A stretch of 64,000 nt of DNA from Paludibacteraceae bacterium (GCA_017938155.1 JAGBCD010000040.1:85810-149809), one strand, 5' to 3'; counted from the stretch's first letter, positions 1 through 7,595 are shown. The notes: a model not told the origin generated them from the letters alone. Program-made: numbers and translations.

Positions 1-1376
1 TACGTGTATTCAGCAAAGAGTCCAGCCGTAATCTCTCCACGCGTTAAGTCCAATGGCATACCTTTGTATAATTCTACGACTTCATTATAATGGTCGTAAT
101 TAACACTCAGTCCCGCCGATAATTTGTGCTCATGCTCTTCGTACAAATCATAATCATCGACAAAATTAGTTTGGAAAATAGCATTCAAATATGCATTCGT
201 TTGCGCAGCATTCCACACACGATTGCCGTATATATTCTCCTGATTATGATAAGATGCTGATGCAATGATACCAATAGACATTCCCGTCTGCTCGTCAAAG
301 AGATACCCATTCTTGATAAATCCATCTATTCTACGCGTTCTAAGGTCAATCGTATATGGAGAATAGAGGGTAGGTTGTTGTAGTTGGATATGCTCTTTGA
401 CTTGTTTTGTTTGTCCCCCTATTCGTTGATCATACAATGCACGCACCAAGATTTGTCCAGTATAATCTCCCGTCTTAATATACCAACGATTGAGCAAATT
501 AGCATGATGGTTGATGGGCATATCCAAGAACCCATCCCCGTTATCATCCATTTCTAATGAAGCATCCTTGGCATGAAGCAAGACTCCAGTAGAAACCTTA
601 TCGTTGATATCCCATCCTCCTGTTAGATTGAGTTCTGCTCGCAGGTCTTTGTTCAACATCGCATTGATAGCAATAGGATTGGTGGTTTGTGGTTTGAGGT
701 ATTCAACATTTATTTGTCCAGTAATGGCTTCATATCCATTCAACACAGAACTGGTACCCTTAGATACTTGTATAGCCTCCATCCAAGGACCTGGTATGTA
801 TTCCATACCAAACGATTGTGCCAAACCTCTCACATTAGGTGTGTTCTCCGTTAATAGTTGAACATAGGTACCACTCAACCCTAACAAACGTATCTGTTTG
901 GCTCCCGTAGCAGCATCAGCATAAGAAACATCTACAGAAGCACTTGTCTCAAAGGATTCGCTCAGATTACAGCAGGCAGCCTTGCATAATTCTTCCCCTG
1001 TAAGCGTCTGCACATTGAGAGGGGAGATGCGAGAACGTAATACTGCCATTTTGCGTTCCACAATATCTACTTCCTCCAATTCTAAATCACTCACCAGAAC
1101 AATGGTTACTTCTCGCATGGAACGAGTAATCTCGGTAGTATCATTATGAAAGCCCATAAAAGATGTGACCAACTTATCCGTAGAGCGGTTTTTACTGAGA
1201 ACAAAGGCACCTATCGTGTCGGTAGAAGTTCCTATCGTAGTCTCCGCCCAATAGACATTAGCACCAACTAAAGGAAATCCTTTATCATCCAAAACAATAC
1301 CCTTTATGGTCGCAAATACGTTAGCAATCCCAACACCACAAAGGATTATAAACAATAACAATCGATTTGAATTCAT
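1..1376 (-). CDS. TonB-dependent outer-membrane receptor, 3' end cut by window edge
   Basis: About 458 residues are visible; the C-terminal barrel lies beyond the left edge. A signal peptide (residues 1-22) is followed by a carboxypeptidase-like regulatory domain (about 24-105), then a plug domain (about 120-225) with the TonB-receptor patterns LLGLSGTYVQLLTEN, VSKGTSSVLNGYEAITGQIN and the start of the barrel. The plug carries a Cys cluster, CKAACC (about 130-135). The ATG at 1376 lies two bases after the stop of the FeoB-like gene, so the two are almost certainly co-transcribed. Receptors of this type import metal chelates or other large ligands with TonB energy. Pairing with a ferrous-iron permease suggests a metal substrate; that is inference. 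The frame is open to the edge. Confidence 0.9.
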   Translation of the reverse strand, partial: MNSNRLLLFIILCGVGIANVFATIKGIVLDDKGFPLVGANVYWAETTIGTSTDTIGAFVLSKNRSTDKLVTSFMGFHNDTTEITRSMREVTIVLVSDLELEEVDIVERKMAVLRSRISPLNVQTLTGEELCKAACCNLSESFETSASVDVSYADAATGAKQIRLLGLSGTYVQLLTENTPNVRGLAQSFGMEYIPGPWMEAIQVSKGTSSVLNGYEAITGQINVEYLKPQTTNPIAINAMLNKDLRAELNLTGGWDINDKVSTGVLLHAKDASLEMDDNGDGFLDMPINHHANLLNRWYIKTGDYTGQILVRALYDQRIGGQTKQVKEHIQLQQPTLYSPYTIDLRTRRIDGFIKNGYLFDEQTGMSIGIIASASYHNQENIYGNRVWNAAQTNAYLNAIFQTNFVDDYDLYEEHEHKLSAGLSVNYDHYNEVVELYKGMPLDLTRGEITAGLFAEYT

Positions 1377-1378
1377 AT

Positions 1379-3148
1379 TTATCCTAAAACTAATATTCCT
1401 ATTTGATATATTATAAAACTTATCACCCAAGCTAATATCATGCTATTCACGATAGAGAAGAGTGCCCATTTAATCCCTATTTCTCGTCTCAAAGTAGTAA
1501 CCGTTGCTACGCATGGGAAATAGAGTAATACAAAAACCATAAAGGTGAAGGCTGTCAATGGTGTAAAAGTAGTAGTAATAGTGGTAGCTGGGAATAATAT
1601 GCCCAACGTGGACACTATTGCTTCTTTGGCAGGTAACCCCGTCAACAAACAAACAGTCGTCTTCCAATCAAAACCTAATGGACGTACTAAAGGTTCAATA
1701 AAACGTCCTATCTGCGCCAAATAAGACTCTTCTAAGTTCTGTGTAGGGAAATACATCAACGTCCAAATGACAATGCTGGCCCCTAATACGACTGTAGTAA
1801 TTTTTTGCAAATACTCATATACTTGCTCCCAAATATGTAGGCCTGTATTTTTGAAAGTGGGTTTTCTAAATGCTGGCAAAGTACTTACATAATCTTGAGG
1901 AGGTTGAGAAAACAATTTCGTTCGCTTCATAATGAGAGCAAAAAGTATGCTTAATAAAATACCTATTAAGTACATTGCCATCATAATCAAAGCCTTGTAT
2001 TGCGTAAAGAAGATGGAAATGAAAAACACATACACCGGCAAGCGCGCAGAACAACTCATGAAAGGAATCATCAACATTGTTAATGTCCTATCCTTACGGT
2101 TTTCTATATCTTTGGCCATCATGATGGCAGGCACATTACATCCAAATCCCACGAGCATAGGAACAAAAGAACGCCCATGCAGTCCTACCCTATGCATCAC
2201 CTTGTCCATCAAGAATGCCACACGTGCCGAATAATGGGTATCTTCCATCAAAGAAAGAAAACAGAACAAAACCGTTATGGTAGGCAGGAAAGACAACACC
2301 GCCCCAACACCCAAAACAACTCCATCCAACAACATACTCGTCCACCAAGTGTCTGGTAACAAAGTACGCAGCCAGACACAAAGAGAGTCGAATAATTGGT
2401 TTATCCACGCCTGCGGATATGCCCCTAAAGAGAAAGAGACCTCAAAAACAATGTACAGCATAAGGAAGAGAACAGGGAAACCCAACCAAGGGTTGGTCAA
2501 CACTTGGTCGATCCTTTCGCGCAAAGAGTGCCCTTCGTCATGCTCTGCATGCGTGATGGTTTCTTGTAAAGCACCATGTACAAAACCTTGTCTTGCTTTG
2601 TTAATCAAAGAAACGACATCCTGATTATACTCGTTGAAAATCTTCTCTTTTTCTTTCTCAACAACAGGTAAGATTTGTGCACACCAAGGCAATTTGTCCA
2701 ATACTTGCTCAGGTGACTCTAACAAACGTACAGCAACATGTCTTTTGGATGGTAATTTTTGAGTATCTGGTAGCGTAAGGAGAGCATCAATAATAGTAGA
2801 TATGGCTTTCTCTATATCCTTACCATACGAAACATGGATATGTCGGAACTGTTTACGATGGGTCAAAATCGTTTGTTTATCCTCGAACAAACCTATCTGT
2901 ATTCCTAATAAGTCACTCAATTTGTGATAGTCCAACTTATGCATGGTTGCCAACATGGTTTCGTAATTCTTGAGCAGAACAACAAAATCATGATGTTCAT
3001 CTATCAACGCAGCCGTGCGCAATAGCCCCTGTTCAAGATGTTGCACATCAACCTCCTGAATCAATAGACCATTTTCCACATATTCATTGGAGAAGTCCGT
3101 ATTATCAATAACTCTATTAACTGATTTATTTTCCATAAAATCGTGCAT
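1379..3148 (-). CDS. FeoB-like ferrous iron permease lacking a functional G domain
   Basis: The membrane part is clearly FeoB. It has the first gate with the GFGCNVP motif (about 331-337) followed by PFMSCSARLPVY, and the second gate with TGLPAKEAIVSTLG (about 501-514), with roughly eight to ten membrane segments from residue 220 on. The N-terminal 215 residues hold only a remnant of the GTPase region: VDVQHLEQGLLRTAALID resembles the stretch between G3 and G4, and LLKNYET sits where NxxD is expected. No P-loop GxxxxGKS or DxxG is present, and no ORF upstream supplies them. FeoB proteins are usually 650-800 residues; this one has 589. A promoter 27 bp upstream of the start fits this N-terminus. 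Probably an inner-membrane metal permease with changed or lost GTP control. Confidence 0.85.
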   Translation of the reverse strand: MHDFMENKSVNRVIDNTDFSNEYVENGLLIQEVDVQHLEQGLLRTAALIDEHHDFVVLLKNYETMLATMHKLDYHKLSDLLGIQIGLFEDKQTILTHRKQFRHIHVSYGKDIEKAISTIIDALLTLPDTQKLPSKRHVAVRLLESPEQVLDKLPWCAQILPVVEKEKEKIFNEYNQDVVSLINKARQGFVHGALQETITHAEHDEGHSLRERIDQVLTNPWLGFPVLFLMLYIVFEVSFSLGAYPQAWINQLFDSLCVWLRTLLPDTWWTSMLLDGVVLGVGAVLSFLPTITVLFCFLSLMEDTHYSARVAFLMDKVMHRVGLHGRSFVPMLVGFGCNVPAIMMAKDIENRKDRTLTMLMIPFMSCSARLPVYVFFISIFFTQYKALIMMAMYLIGILLSILFALIMKRTKLFSQPPQDYVSTLPAFRKPTFKNTGLHIWEQVYEYLQKITTVVLGASIVIWTLMYFPTQNLEESYLAQIGRFIEPLVRPLGFDWKTTVCLLTGLPAKEAIVSTLGILFPATTITTTFTPLTAFTFMVFVLLYFPCVATVTTLRREIGIKWALFSIVNSMILAWVISFIIYQIGILVLG

Positions 3149-3174
3149 TCAATCCCAATAACGGAAATTCGGTG

Positions 3175-3206
3175 CAAAGGTACTTCAATTTTTTGAAGCC
3201 TACAAT
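3175..3206 (-). promoter_or_regulatory. Bacteroidota-type promoter for the FeoB-like/TonB receptor operon
   Basis: Read on the minus strand, TACCTTTG (3175-3182) matches the -7 consensus TAnnTTTG, and ATTG lies 20 bp upstream (3203-3206) as the -33 element. The spacer holds the inverted repeat CTTCAA-N4-TTGAAG (3183-3198), ending exactly at the -7 box. Transcription would start about 20 bp before the ATG at 3148. Confidence 0.7.
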
Positions 3207-3222
3207 CCCCATTTATGGGGAT
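3205..3222. promoter_or_regulatory. Perfect palindrome upstream of the FeoB-like gene, possible operator
   Basis: ATCCCCAT-TT-ATGGGGAT is a perfect 8-bp inverted repeat touching the -33 element of the FeoB-like promoter. Its place fits a repressor or activator site. It does not resemble a canonical Fur box, and the regulator is unknown. Confidence 0.45.
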
Positions 3223-3304
3223 ATGTGTAAAATGTAACAAAACTGAAGTGAATAAATACGGAGAGAATCAAGCACAACAACAGAATTGAGGACTAATAGA
3301 AAAG

Positions 3305-3330
3305 ACAAAAATACCCGAATAACATTCGGG
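3305..3330 (-). terminator. Hairpin with T-rich tail, possible second terminator
   Basis: CCCGAAT-AAC-ATTCGGG (3314-3330) is a perfect 7-bp hairpin. On the minus strand it is followed by TATTTTTG, a short T-rich tail. It lies downstream of the tRNA-Arg repeat transcript and may be a backup terminator. Another perfect hairpin, CTTGAGAT-N4-ATCTCAAG, sits at 3353-3372. Confidence 0.4.
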
Positions 3331-3440
3331 GAAATAAATATAGGAGGAATATCTTGAGATAGGAATCTCAAGAGCAAGACAGCTAAAAAAAAAGAAAAAA
3401 AACTATAGCGCTCACTAATGAAAGAGATGGAATAGCACCT

Positions 3441-3473
3441 AAAAAACAAGACAACACAATCATGTGCTGTCTT
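3441..3473 (-). terminator. Rho-independent terminator of the tRNA-Arg/repeat transcript
   Basis: On the minus strand AAGACA-G-CACA, loop TGAT, TGTG-T-TGTCTT forms an 11-bp stem including one G-U pair. The pair is G-U in minus-strand RNA but A-C in plus-strand RNA, which sets the orientation. GTTTTTT follows directly. It lies 13 bp beyond the repeat array. Confidence 0.75.
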
Positions 3474-3485
3474 ACCCAAATCAAC

Positions 3486-3778
3486 GCTACGTAAGCTCCT
3501 GTGACCCCGAAGACGGGATGGACCTTGCTACGCTAAAGCTACGTAAGCTCCTGTGACCCCGCTGGGACGGGGGGGACCTTGCTACGCTAAAGCTACGTAA
3601 GCTCCTGTGACCCCGAAGACGGGGATGGACCTTGCTACGCTAACGCTGCGTAAGCTCCTGTGACCCCGCTGGACGGGATGGACCTTGCTACGCTAACGCT
3701 GCGTAAGCTCCTGTGACCCCGAAGACGGGGGGACCTTGCTACGCTAAAGCTACGTAAGCTCCTGTGACCCCGCTGGGA
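3486..3778 (-). repeat. Tandem repeat array copied from the tRNA-Arg 3' end
   Basis: Five full units of 51-54 bp begin at 3486, 3538, 3592, 3645 and 3698. A sixth partial unit (3749-3778) runs into the tRNA. Every unit starts GCTACGTAAGCTCC or GCTGCGTAAGCTCC, continues TGTGACCCCG and ends GGACCTTGCTACGCTAA. The core alternates strictly: GAAGAC in units 1, 3 and 5; GCTGG in units 2, 4 and 6. The higher-order period is therefore about 105 bp. The GCTGG version equals the last 14-15 bases of the tRNA gene (3765-3779). The GAAGAC version forms a CCCCG-N4-CGGGG hairpin. The array lies in the tRNA trailer, ahead of a strong terminator. Confidence 0.9.
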
Positions 3779-3838
3779 CTCAAACCCAGGACCTTCAGAA
3801 CCGGAATCTGACACTCTATTCAACTAAGCTACAGGGCC
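3765..3838 (-). tRNA. tRNA-Arg (anticodon CCG)
   Basis: The 74-nt minus-strand sequence folds as a full cloverleaf. The 7-bp acceptor is GGCCCTG/CGGGGTC with discriminator A. The anticodon stem TCAGA/TCTGA carries loop TTCCGGT, with anticodon CCG at 3802-3804. The T arm is CTGGG/CCCAG with loop TTTGAGT. CCA is not encoded. It reads codon CGG. It lies 31 bp downstream of the metallopeptidase gene on the same strand, and its 3' end is the first copy of the tandem repeat array. Confidence 0.95.
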
Positions 3839-3845
3839 GAAATAT

Positions 3846-3871
3846 TCAAAAGAAGAAGCGAAACACTCGCT
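3846..3871 (-). terminator. Weak terminator-like hairpin at the end of the metallopeptidase gene
   Basis: AGCGA-N5-TCGCT (3857-3871) overlaps the metallopeptidase stop codon. On the minus strand it is followed by TCTTCTTTTG. The stem is only 5 bp, so some transcription may continue into the tRNA-Arg gene. Confidence 0.3.
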
Positions 3872-4577
3872 AATCACGACTTCTCAAAAATATAAGTATA
3901 TAATACATCAAATTGGCAAGCGAAGCCAAAGCTGCTACCACATATGTATAAGCAGCACTCTTTAAAGCATCTACTGCCATAGGAGTCGTTTGGGCATTCG
4001 TAATCCCAGATTCTTCTAACCAAGCAACTGCACGAGTACTTGCATTAATCTCTACTGGCAAGGTTACCAATGAAAATAAAGTTGTGAGTCCAAAAAGTAT
4101 AATTCCCACTAATAACAAGTTGGGAAAAGTGTTTATCATAAGCATACCCAAAAGGATTACCCAAAAGACCCATTTGTTAGCAAAACTAACTACAGGGACC
4201 AATGCAGAACGCATCCGTAAAGGTTCATATTCCTTCTCATGCTGAACAGCATGACCACACTCATGCGCTGCAACTGCAGCCGCAGCTATAGAAGCAGACG
4301 AATAGACCGATTCTGACAAATTGACAGTCTTGGTGGTGGGGTTGTAATGGTCGGTTAGATGACCTGGAGTACAAGTAACTTTCACATCCAAAATGCCATT
4401 GTCACGCAACATTTTTTCTGCAACTTGCTTGCCCGTTAACCCTACAGGAACCTGAGAGTATTTCTTGAACTTATTCTGTAGTCTGGAAGAAACAATCCAA
4501 CTTGCCAAAGATATACCTATGAAAATAATCCAATACAGACTATTCAAATTGATAGAATCAAGCACTGCGTAATCCAT
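3870..4577 (-). CDS. YugP-family neutral zinc metallopeptidase, membrane-anchored
   Basis: This 235-residue protein matches the Zn_peptidase_2 (YugP) family in length and layout. An N-terminal membrane segment (about 13-30) is followed by GLTGKQVAEKMLRDNGI, the catalytic HECGH (105-109) in AAAVAAHECGHAVQ, then two central hydrophobic segments (about 128-180) and a C-terminal one. His105 and His109 should bind zinc and Glu106 is the catalytic base. The substrate is unknown. Its ATG overlaps the stop of the Fur-family gene as TAATG, so the two are translationally coupled. Confidence 0.88.
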   Translation of the reverse strand: MDYAVLDSINLNSLYWIIFIGISLASWIVSSRLQNKFKKYSQVPVGLTGKQVAEKMLRDNGILDVKVTCTPGHLTDHYNPTTKTVNLSESVYSSASIAAAAVAAHECGHAVQHEKEYEPLRMRSALVPVVSFANKWVFWVILLGMLMINTFPNLLLVGIILFGLTTLFSLVTLPVEINASTRAVAWLEESGITNAQTTPMAVDALKSAAYTYVVAALASLANLMYYILIFLRSRD

Positions 4578-5053
4578 TATATAATACTACTTTTGTTGTT
4601 ACTAATATTTTTTCTTCTACAAATCTTACATTCTCCATACATATACAAAGAGAACCTCCTAATCTGAAAATTCGCTATTTTCTTCGCAATAATCGCATCA
4701 CGTATTACCGCATCCTTTACTTTGCGAACCTTTCCACATTTGGCGCAAATAATCTGCATTTGGTTAAATTCTCCGTCTAACAATTCATAATATATTGTCC
4801 GAGAATTAGGTTGCCTACGAATACCCTGCAAAATCTGTGCCTTAACCAATAATGACAGTGTATTATATATCGTAGCTTGGCTAATATTTTCATGAACTAC
4901 CCAATCACAAAGGTCTTTTGGAGAAAATGCTTCACGTCGCTCACAGATGTAACGTAAAATAACGAAACGCTCATGAGTAGAACGCAGTTGGTGCTCTTGA
5001 ATATAATCACGCAAGCGTTCACTATTATATTTGTACAGTTTTTCTGACTCCAC
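4577..5053 (-). CDS. Fur-family transcriptional regulator
   Basis: 158 residues, typical of Fur. The winged helix contains the recognition helix SQATIYNTLSLLVKA (58-72). Two CxxC pairs, CAKC (103-106) and CKIC (142-145), should hold a structural zinc. The His-rich sensor stretch usually just before the first CxxC is replaced by GEFNQMQIIC (94-103), and the usual C-terminal His before LYG is Arg/Phe (IRRFSLYMYG). Regulatory metal sensing may therefore be altered. It sits between an acetyltransferase-like gene (8-bp gap) and the YugP-type peptidase (1-bp overlap). Fur, Zur, PerR and Mur cannot be told apart here. Confidence 0.88.
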   Translation of the reverse strand: MESEKLYKYNSERLRDYIQEHQLRSTHERFVILRYICERREAFSPKDLCDWVVHENISQATIYNTLSLLVKAQILQGIRRQPNSRTIYYELLDGEFNQMQIICAKCGKVRKVKDAVIRDAIIAKKIANFQIRRFSLYMYGECKICRRKNISNNKSSII

Positions 5054-5061
5054 GATGCGGT

Positions 5062-6192
5062 TTAGATTTCCATGATATATGCGCGACGTCTCTTATGTTG
5101 ATTGTGCTCAAATTGGAGCCAATTGGCTTGATTCTTGGTATTGGTTTCCAAAATAGCAGTGGTCTCAGCATATTTGACTCCATACTTGTTCATGTATGGA
5201 ATTTGGTCTAAGAAGAATAGAGAATTGATGCCTTTGTCTTGGTAGTCTGGTCTAACTGCGATCAATAATAAATCAAATACTTCCAAATGCTTTGCTCGCA
5301 ATGCCTTGAGAAGATGATACCAACCAAATGGGAACAATTTGCCACCGCATTTACGCAATGCGTTGGATATATCTGGCATTCCTACCCCTACTCCAACCAC
5401 TTCATTTTTGTCGTTCACGATAACCGTTACAAAATCGAAGTTAAGAATAGGGAAATACATATCGCAATAGTATTTTTTCTGCTTTTCAGTAAGAGGTTGG
5501 AAATTATATAATTTCTCATACGCCTTTCCTATTACATCCATGTACTCTATGCCATACTTACTAACCAGTTCTTTGACATTCTTCACCTTATCAATGCGCA
5601 CATTACTTCTCTGCATAACAACGTTGGCAATGCGTTGAAGTCTCTCTGGAATCTCTTTGGGTGGGAATACTTGGAACTCTATCCAGTCTGCTTCCTTCAC
5701 CAAACCATACGCATTCATGTGCTCCACGTAATATGGATAGTTATACAAAGAGGCCATTGGAGACAAATAATCATATCCCTCTAACAACAATCCTTGATGA
5801 TCCATATCCGTGAAACCAACAGGGCCATTCATCGTAGTACACCCGCGTTTCTTTCCCCACTCTCTAACGGTATCCAACAACGCCTTGCTAACCTCCAGGT
5901 CATCAATAAAGTCAATCCATCCAAATCTAACCTTCTTAACTCCCCAACATTCGTTGGCTTTGTGGTTAATAATGGCAGCCACACGTCCTACAGGTTTACC
6001 ATCTCTATAAGCCATAAACAACTGCTTATCAGAAACTTCTAAAGCGGGATTCTTGTCAGAAATAAATGTATTTACTTCATCAAACATCAAAGGGGGACAA
6101 TAATAAGGACAATCTTTGTACAAATCATTGGCAAATGCAATAAACTTTTTAATCTCCCTTTTGGTATTAATCTCTACAATCTGAATAGCCAT
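5062..6192 (-). CDS. GNAT-like N-acetyltransferase family protein of unknown substrate
   Basis: 376 residues, soluble. It resembles a conserved Bacteroidota family annotated as N-acetyltransferase. The N-terminal half has CPYYCPPLMFDE, the core stretch GKPVGRVAAIINHKAN and NGPVGFTDMDHQGLL. The C-terminal half has a second acyltransferase-like core, VVGVGVGMPDISNALRK, and YQDKGINSLFFLDQIPYMNK. Two GNAT-like halves seem likely from this pattern. The start is supported by a promoter whose -7 box ends 30 bp upstream. It heads the operon with the Fur-family and YugP-type genes. Substrate and role are not evident. Confidence 0.7.
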   Translation of the reverse strand: MAIQIVEINTKREIKKFIAFANDLYKDCPYYCPPLMFDEVNTFISDKNPALEVSDKQLFMAYRDGKPVGRVAAIINHKANECWGVKKVRFGWIDFIDDLEVSKALLDTVREWGKKRGCTTMNGPVGFTDMDHQGLLLEGYDYLSPMASLYNYPYYVEHMNAYGLVKEADWIEFQVFPPKEIPERLQRIANVVMQRSNVRIDKVKNVKELVSKYGIEYMDVIGKAYEKLYNFQPLTEKQKKYYCDMYFPILNFDFVTVIVNDKNEVVGVGVGMPDISNALRKCGGKLFPFGWYHLLKALRAKHLEVFDLLLIAVRPDYQDKGINSLFFLDQIPYMNKYGVKYAETTAILETNTKNQANWLQFEHNQHKRRRAYIMEI

Positions 6193-6221
6193 AATCTATA
6201 AAAAATAACGCAATTAACACG

Positions 6222-6253
6222 CAAAAGTACAATTTTTTCTGAAAATCCGCAAA
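6222..6253 (-). promoter_or_regulatory. Promoter for the acetyltransferase/fur/yugP operon
   Basis: On the minus strand TTTG (6250-6253), a 20-bp spacer and TACTTTTG (6222-6229) match the Bacteroidota consensus exactly. The -7 box lies 30 bp upstream of the start at 6192. Confidence 0.75.
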
Positions 6254-6271
6254 TATATCAAGATTTTTTTG

Positions 6272-6279
6272 TAATTTTG
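6272..6279 (+). promoter_or_regulatory. Probable -7 box for the LOG/DUF4271/hemD operon
   Basis: TAATTTTG matches the TAnnTTTG consensus 27 bp upstream of the ATG at 6306. No clear TTTG is found at the expected distance, so the -33 element is weak. The site is divergent from the promoter at 6222-6253. Confidence 0.5.
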
Positions 6280-6305
6280 CGCACTTTTTTAATATTCTCA
6301 CAAGT

Positions 6306-6893
6306 ATGAACACAATTCAAACCATCGCTGTCTATTGTTCCTCTTCCAACAAAGTAAAATCTTCTTATTTTGAACAAGCCTACTTATTAGGACAATTATT
6401 TGCCAAGCATCAAATAAATCTTGTATATGGAGATGGGGGGATTGGTTTGATGAATGAGATAGCTCGTGGGGTATTAAGTGAAGGAGGAAAAGTGATTGGC
6501 GTTATTCCTCAGTTTATGGTAGATCAAGGTTGGAACAATCCTAACAGTACAGAGACGTATGTTGTTTCCAGTATGCACGAACGGAAAGCCTTGATTGAAA
6601 AAATATCGGATGGCATGGTGGCTCTCCCTGGAGGCATTGGAACATTTGAAGAACTATTGGAGTGTCTGACATGGAAACAGTTGGGATTACACACCAAGCC
6701 TGTTGTTATCTTTAACATGAATGGTTATTATAACAATTTGCTCAAATGTTTGGATCAGATGATTGAGGAAAACATGATGCGCCCTATCCATCGAGATATG
6801 TTTGTAGTAGTTGAACGTGCAGAGGATGTTATTCCTGCTCTGATCAATTCGCCTATTTGGGATAAAAATATACGTAGAGAAGCAGCAATTTAG
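6306..6893 (+). CDS. LOG-family protein (TIGR00730), possible cytokinin riboside 5'-monophosphate phosphoribohydrolase
   Basis: 195 residues with the LOG Rossmann fold. YGDGGIGLM (41-49) and PGGIGTFEE (108-116) are the family signature, and MHERK (90-94) is the usual active-site helix. LOG enzymes hydrolyse nucleoside 5'-monophosphates to base plus ribose 5-phosphate; the bacterial substrate is often AMP-like. A second, divergent LOG gene lies at 48712. It is followed after 9 bp by the DUF4271 gene and heads a plus-strand operon through trmD. Confidence 0.88.
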   Translation: MNTIQTIAVYCSSSNKVKSSYFEQAYLLGQLFAKHQINLVYGDGGIGLMNEIARGVLSEGGKVIGVIPQFMVDQGWNNPNSTETYVVSSMHERKALIEKISDGMVALPGGIGTFEELLECLTWKQLGLHTKPVVIFNMNGYYNNLLKCLDQMIEENMMRPIHRDMFVVVERAEDVIPALINSPIWDKNIRREAAI

Positions 6894-6902
6894 CAAACGA
6901 TA

Positions 6903-7565
6903 GTGAATTCGATAGATATCATATACTCACCGCAAGAAGCTCATTGGGTTGGTTGGGCCATATTCTTAATTATGGCTATTGGGGTGCTTGGAAAATGTTT
7001 TAGTCCAACATGGTTGATTGAAAGCGGACGAGCTATTTTCTCTCAAAACGAGCGTGCTTATCTGGAAAATACACAAAGTTTGTTAAGAAAATTATTGCAG
7101 TTTATTTTTCGCAATAGTATCATCAGTTTTGTTGTCTATATGTTTGTTTATGAACAAGGGCCATCGTATATACTATCGTACTTGAAGATATTTTTATTGG
7201 TAATGGTGGTTTCTTTTATTAAAAAGGCTATTACTTATTTTGTGTGTTACGTATTTGAATTGGAGAAGACCTATAACAATTATTATATACATTATAAAAA
7301 TTTGCAAACTTTATGCTGTACATTATTATACCTCGCACTGCTTTTTATAGTTAATTTTGATTTCCCAATGGTGATGTACATTTACACATTGGTAGTATTT
7401 GTTGCTTACCTGATTTGCCTTGTTGTTCGCACATATGGTATCATGACAAATGGCACTCCATTATCGATATTATATATTTTGTTGTATATTGTATGCCTTG
7501 AAGTTATTCCAATATTATTCATTTTAAGCATTTCAAAAGAATTATCAATAACTTCAATATCATAA
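6903..7565 (+). CDS. DUF4271 integral membrane protein
   Basis: 220 residues with about six hydrophobic segments (roughly 15-33, 70-90, 95-115, 135-155, 160-182 and 190-212). Length and topology match DUF4271, a Bacteroidota family normally encoded just before hemD, as here. Start is a GTG nine bases after the upstream stop; no better ATG exists near the N-terminus. The function of the family is not known to me; the constant neighbourhood with hemD is the only hint. Confidence 0.8.
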   Translation: MNSIDIIYSPQEAHWVGWAIFLIMAIGVLGKCFSPTWLIESGRAIFSQNERAYLENTQSLLRKLLQFIFRNSIISFVVYMFVYEQGPSYILSYLKIFLLVMVVSFIKKAITYFVCYVFELEKTYNNYYIHYKNLQTLCCTLLYLALLFIVNFDFPMVMYIYTLVVFVAYLICLVVRTYGIMTNGTPLSILYILLYIVCLEVIPILFILSISKELSITSIS

Positions 7566-7595
7566 CTTTTTAGAATTTATTAAACTTGTGTAAAC

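Noticed and set aside
3213-3479. 88-codon frame upstream of the FeoB-like gene (minus strand), checked as a possible missing G domain
   Set aside because: It has no P-loop, DxxG or other FeoB-N motif and runs through the terminator hairpins.
3635-3823. Arginine-rich 62-codon frame across the tRNA and repeats (minus strand)
   Set aside because: Its ATG lies inside the tRNA, and unit lengths of 51-54 bp shift the frame between repeats. Not listed as a gene, though it resembles the protamine-like frame at E. coli tyrT.
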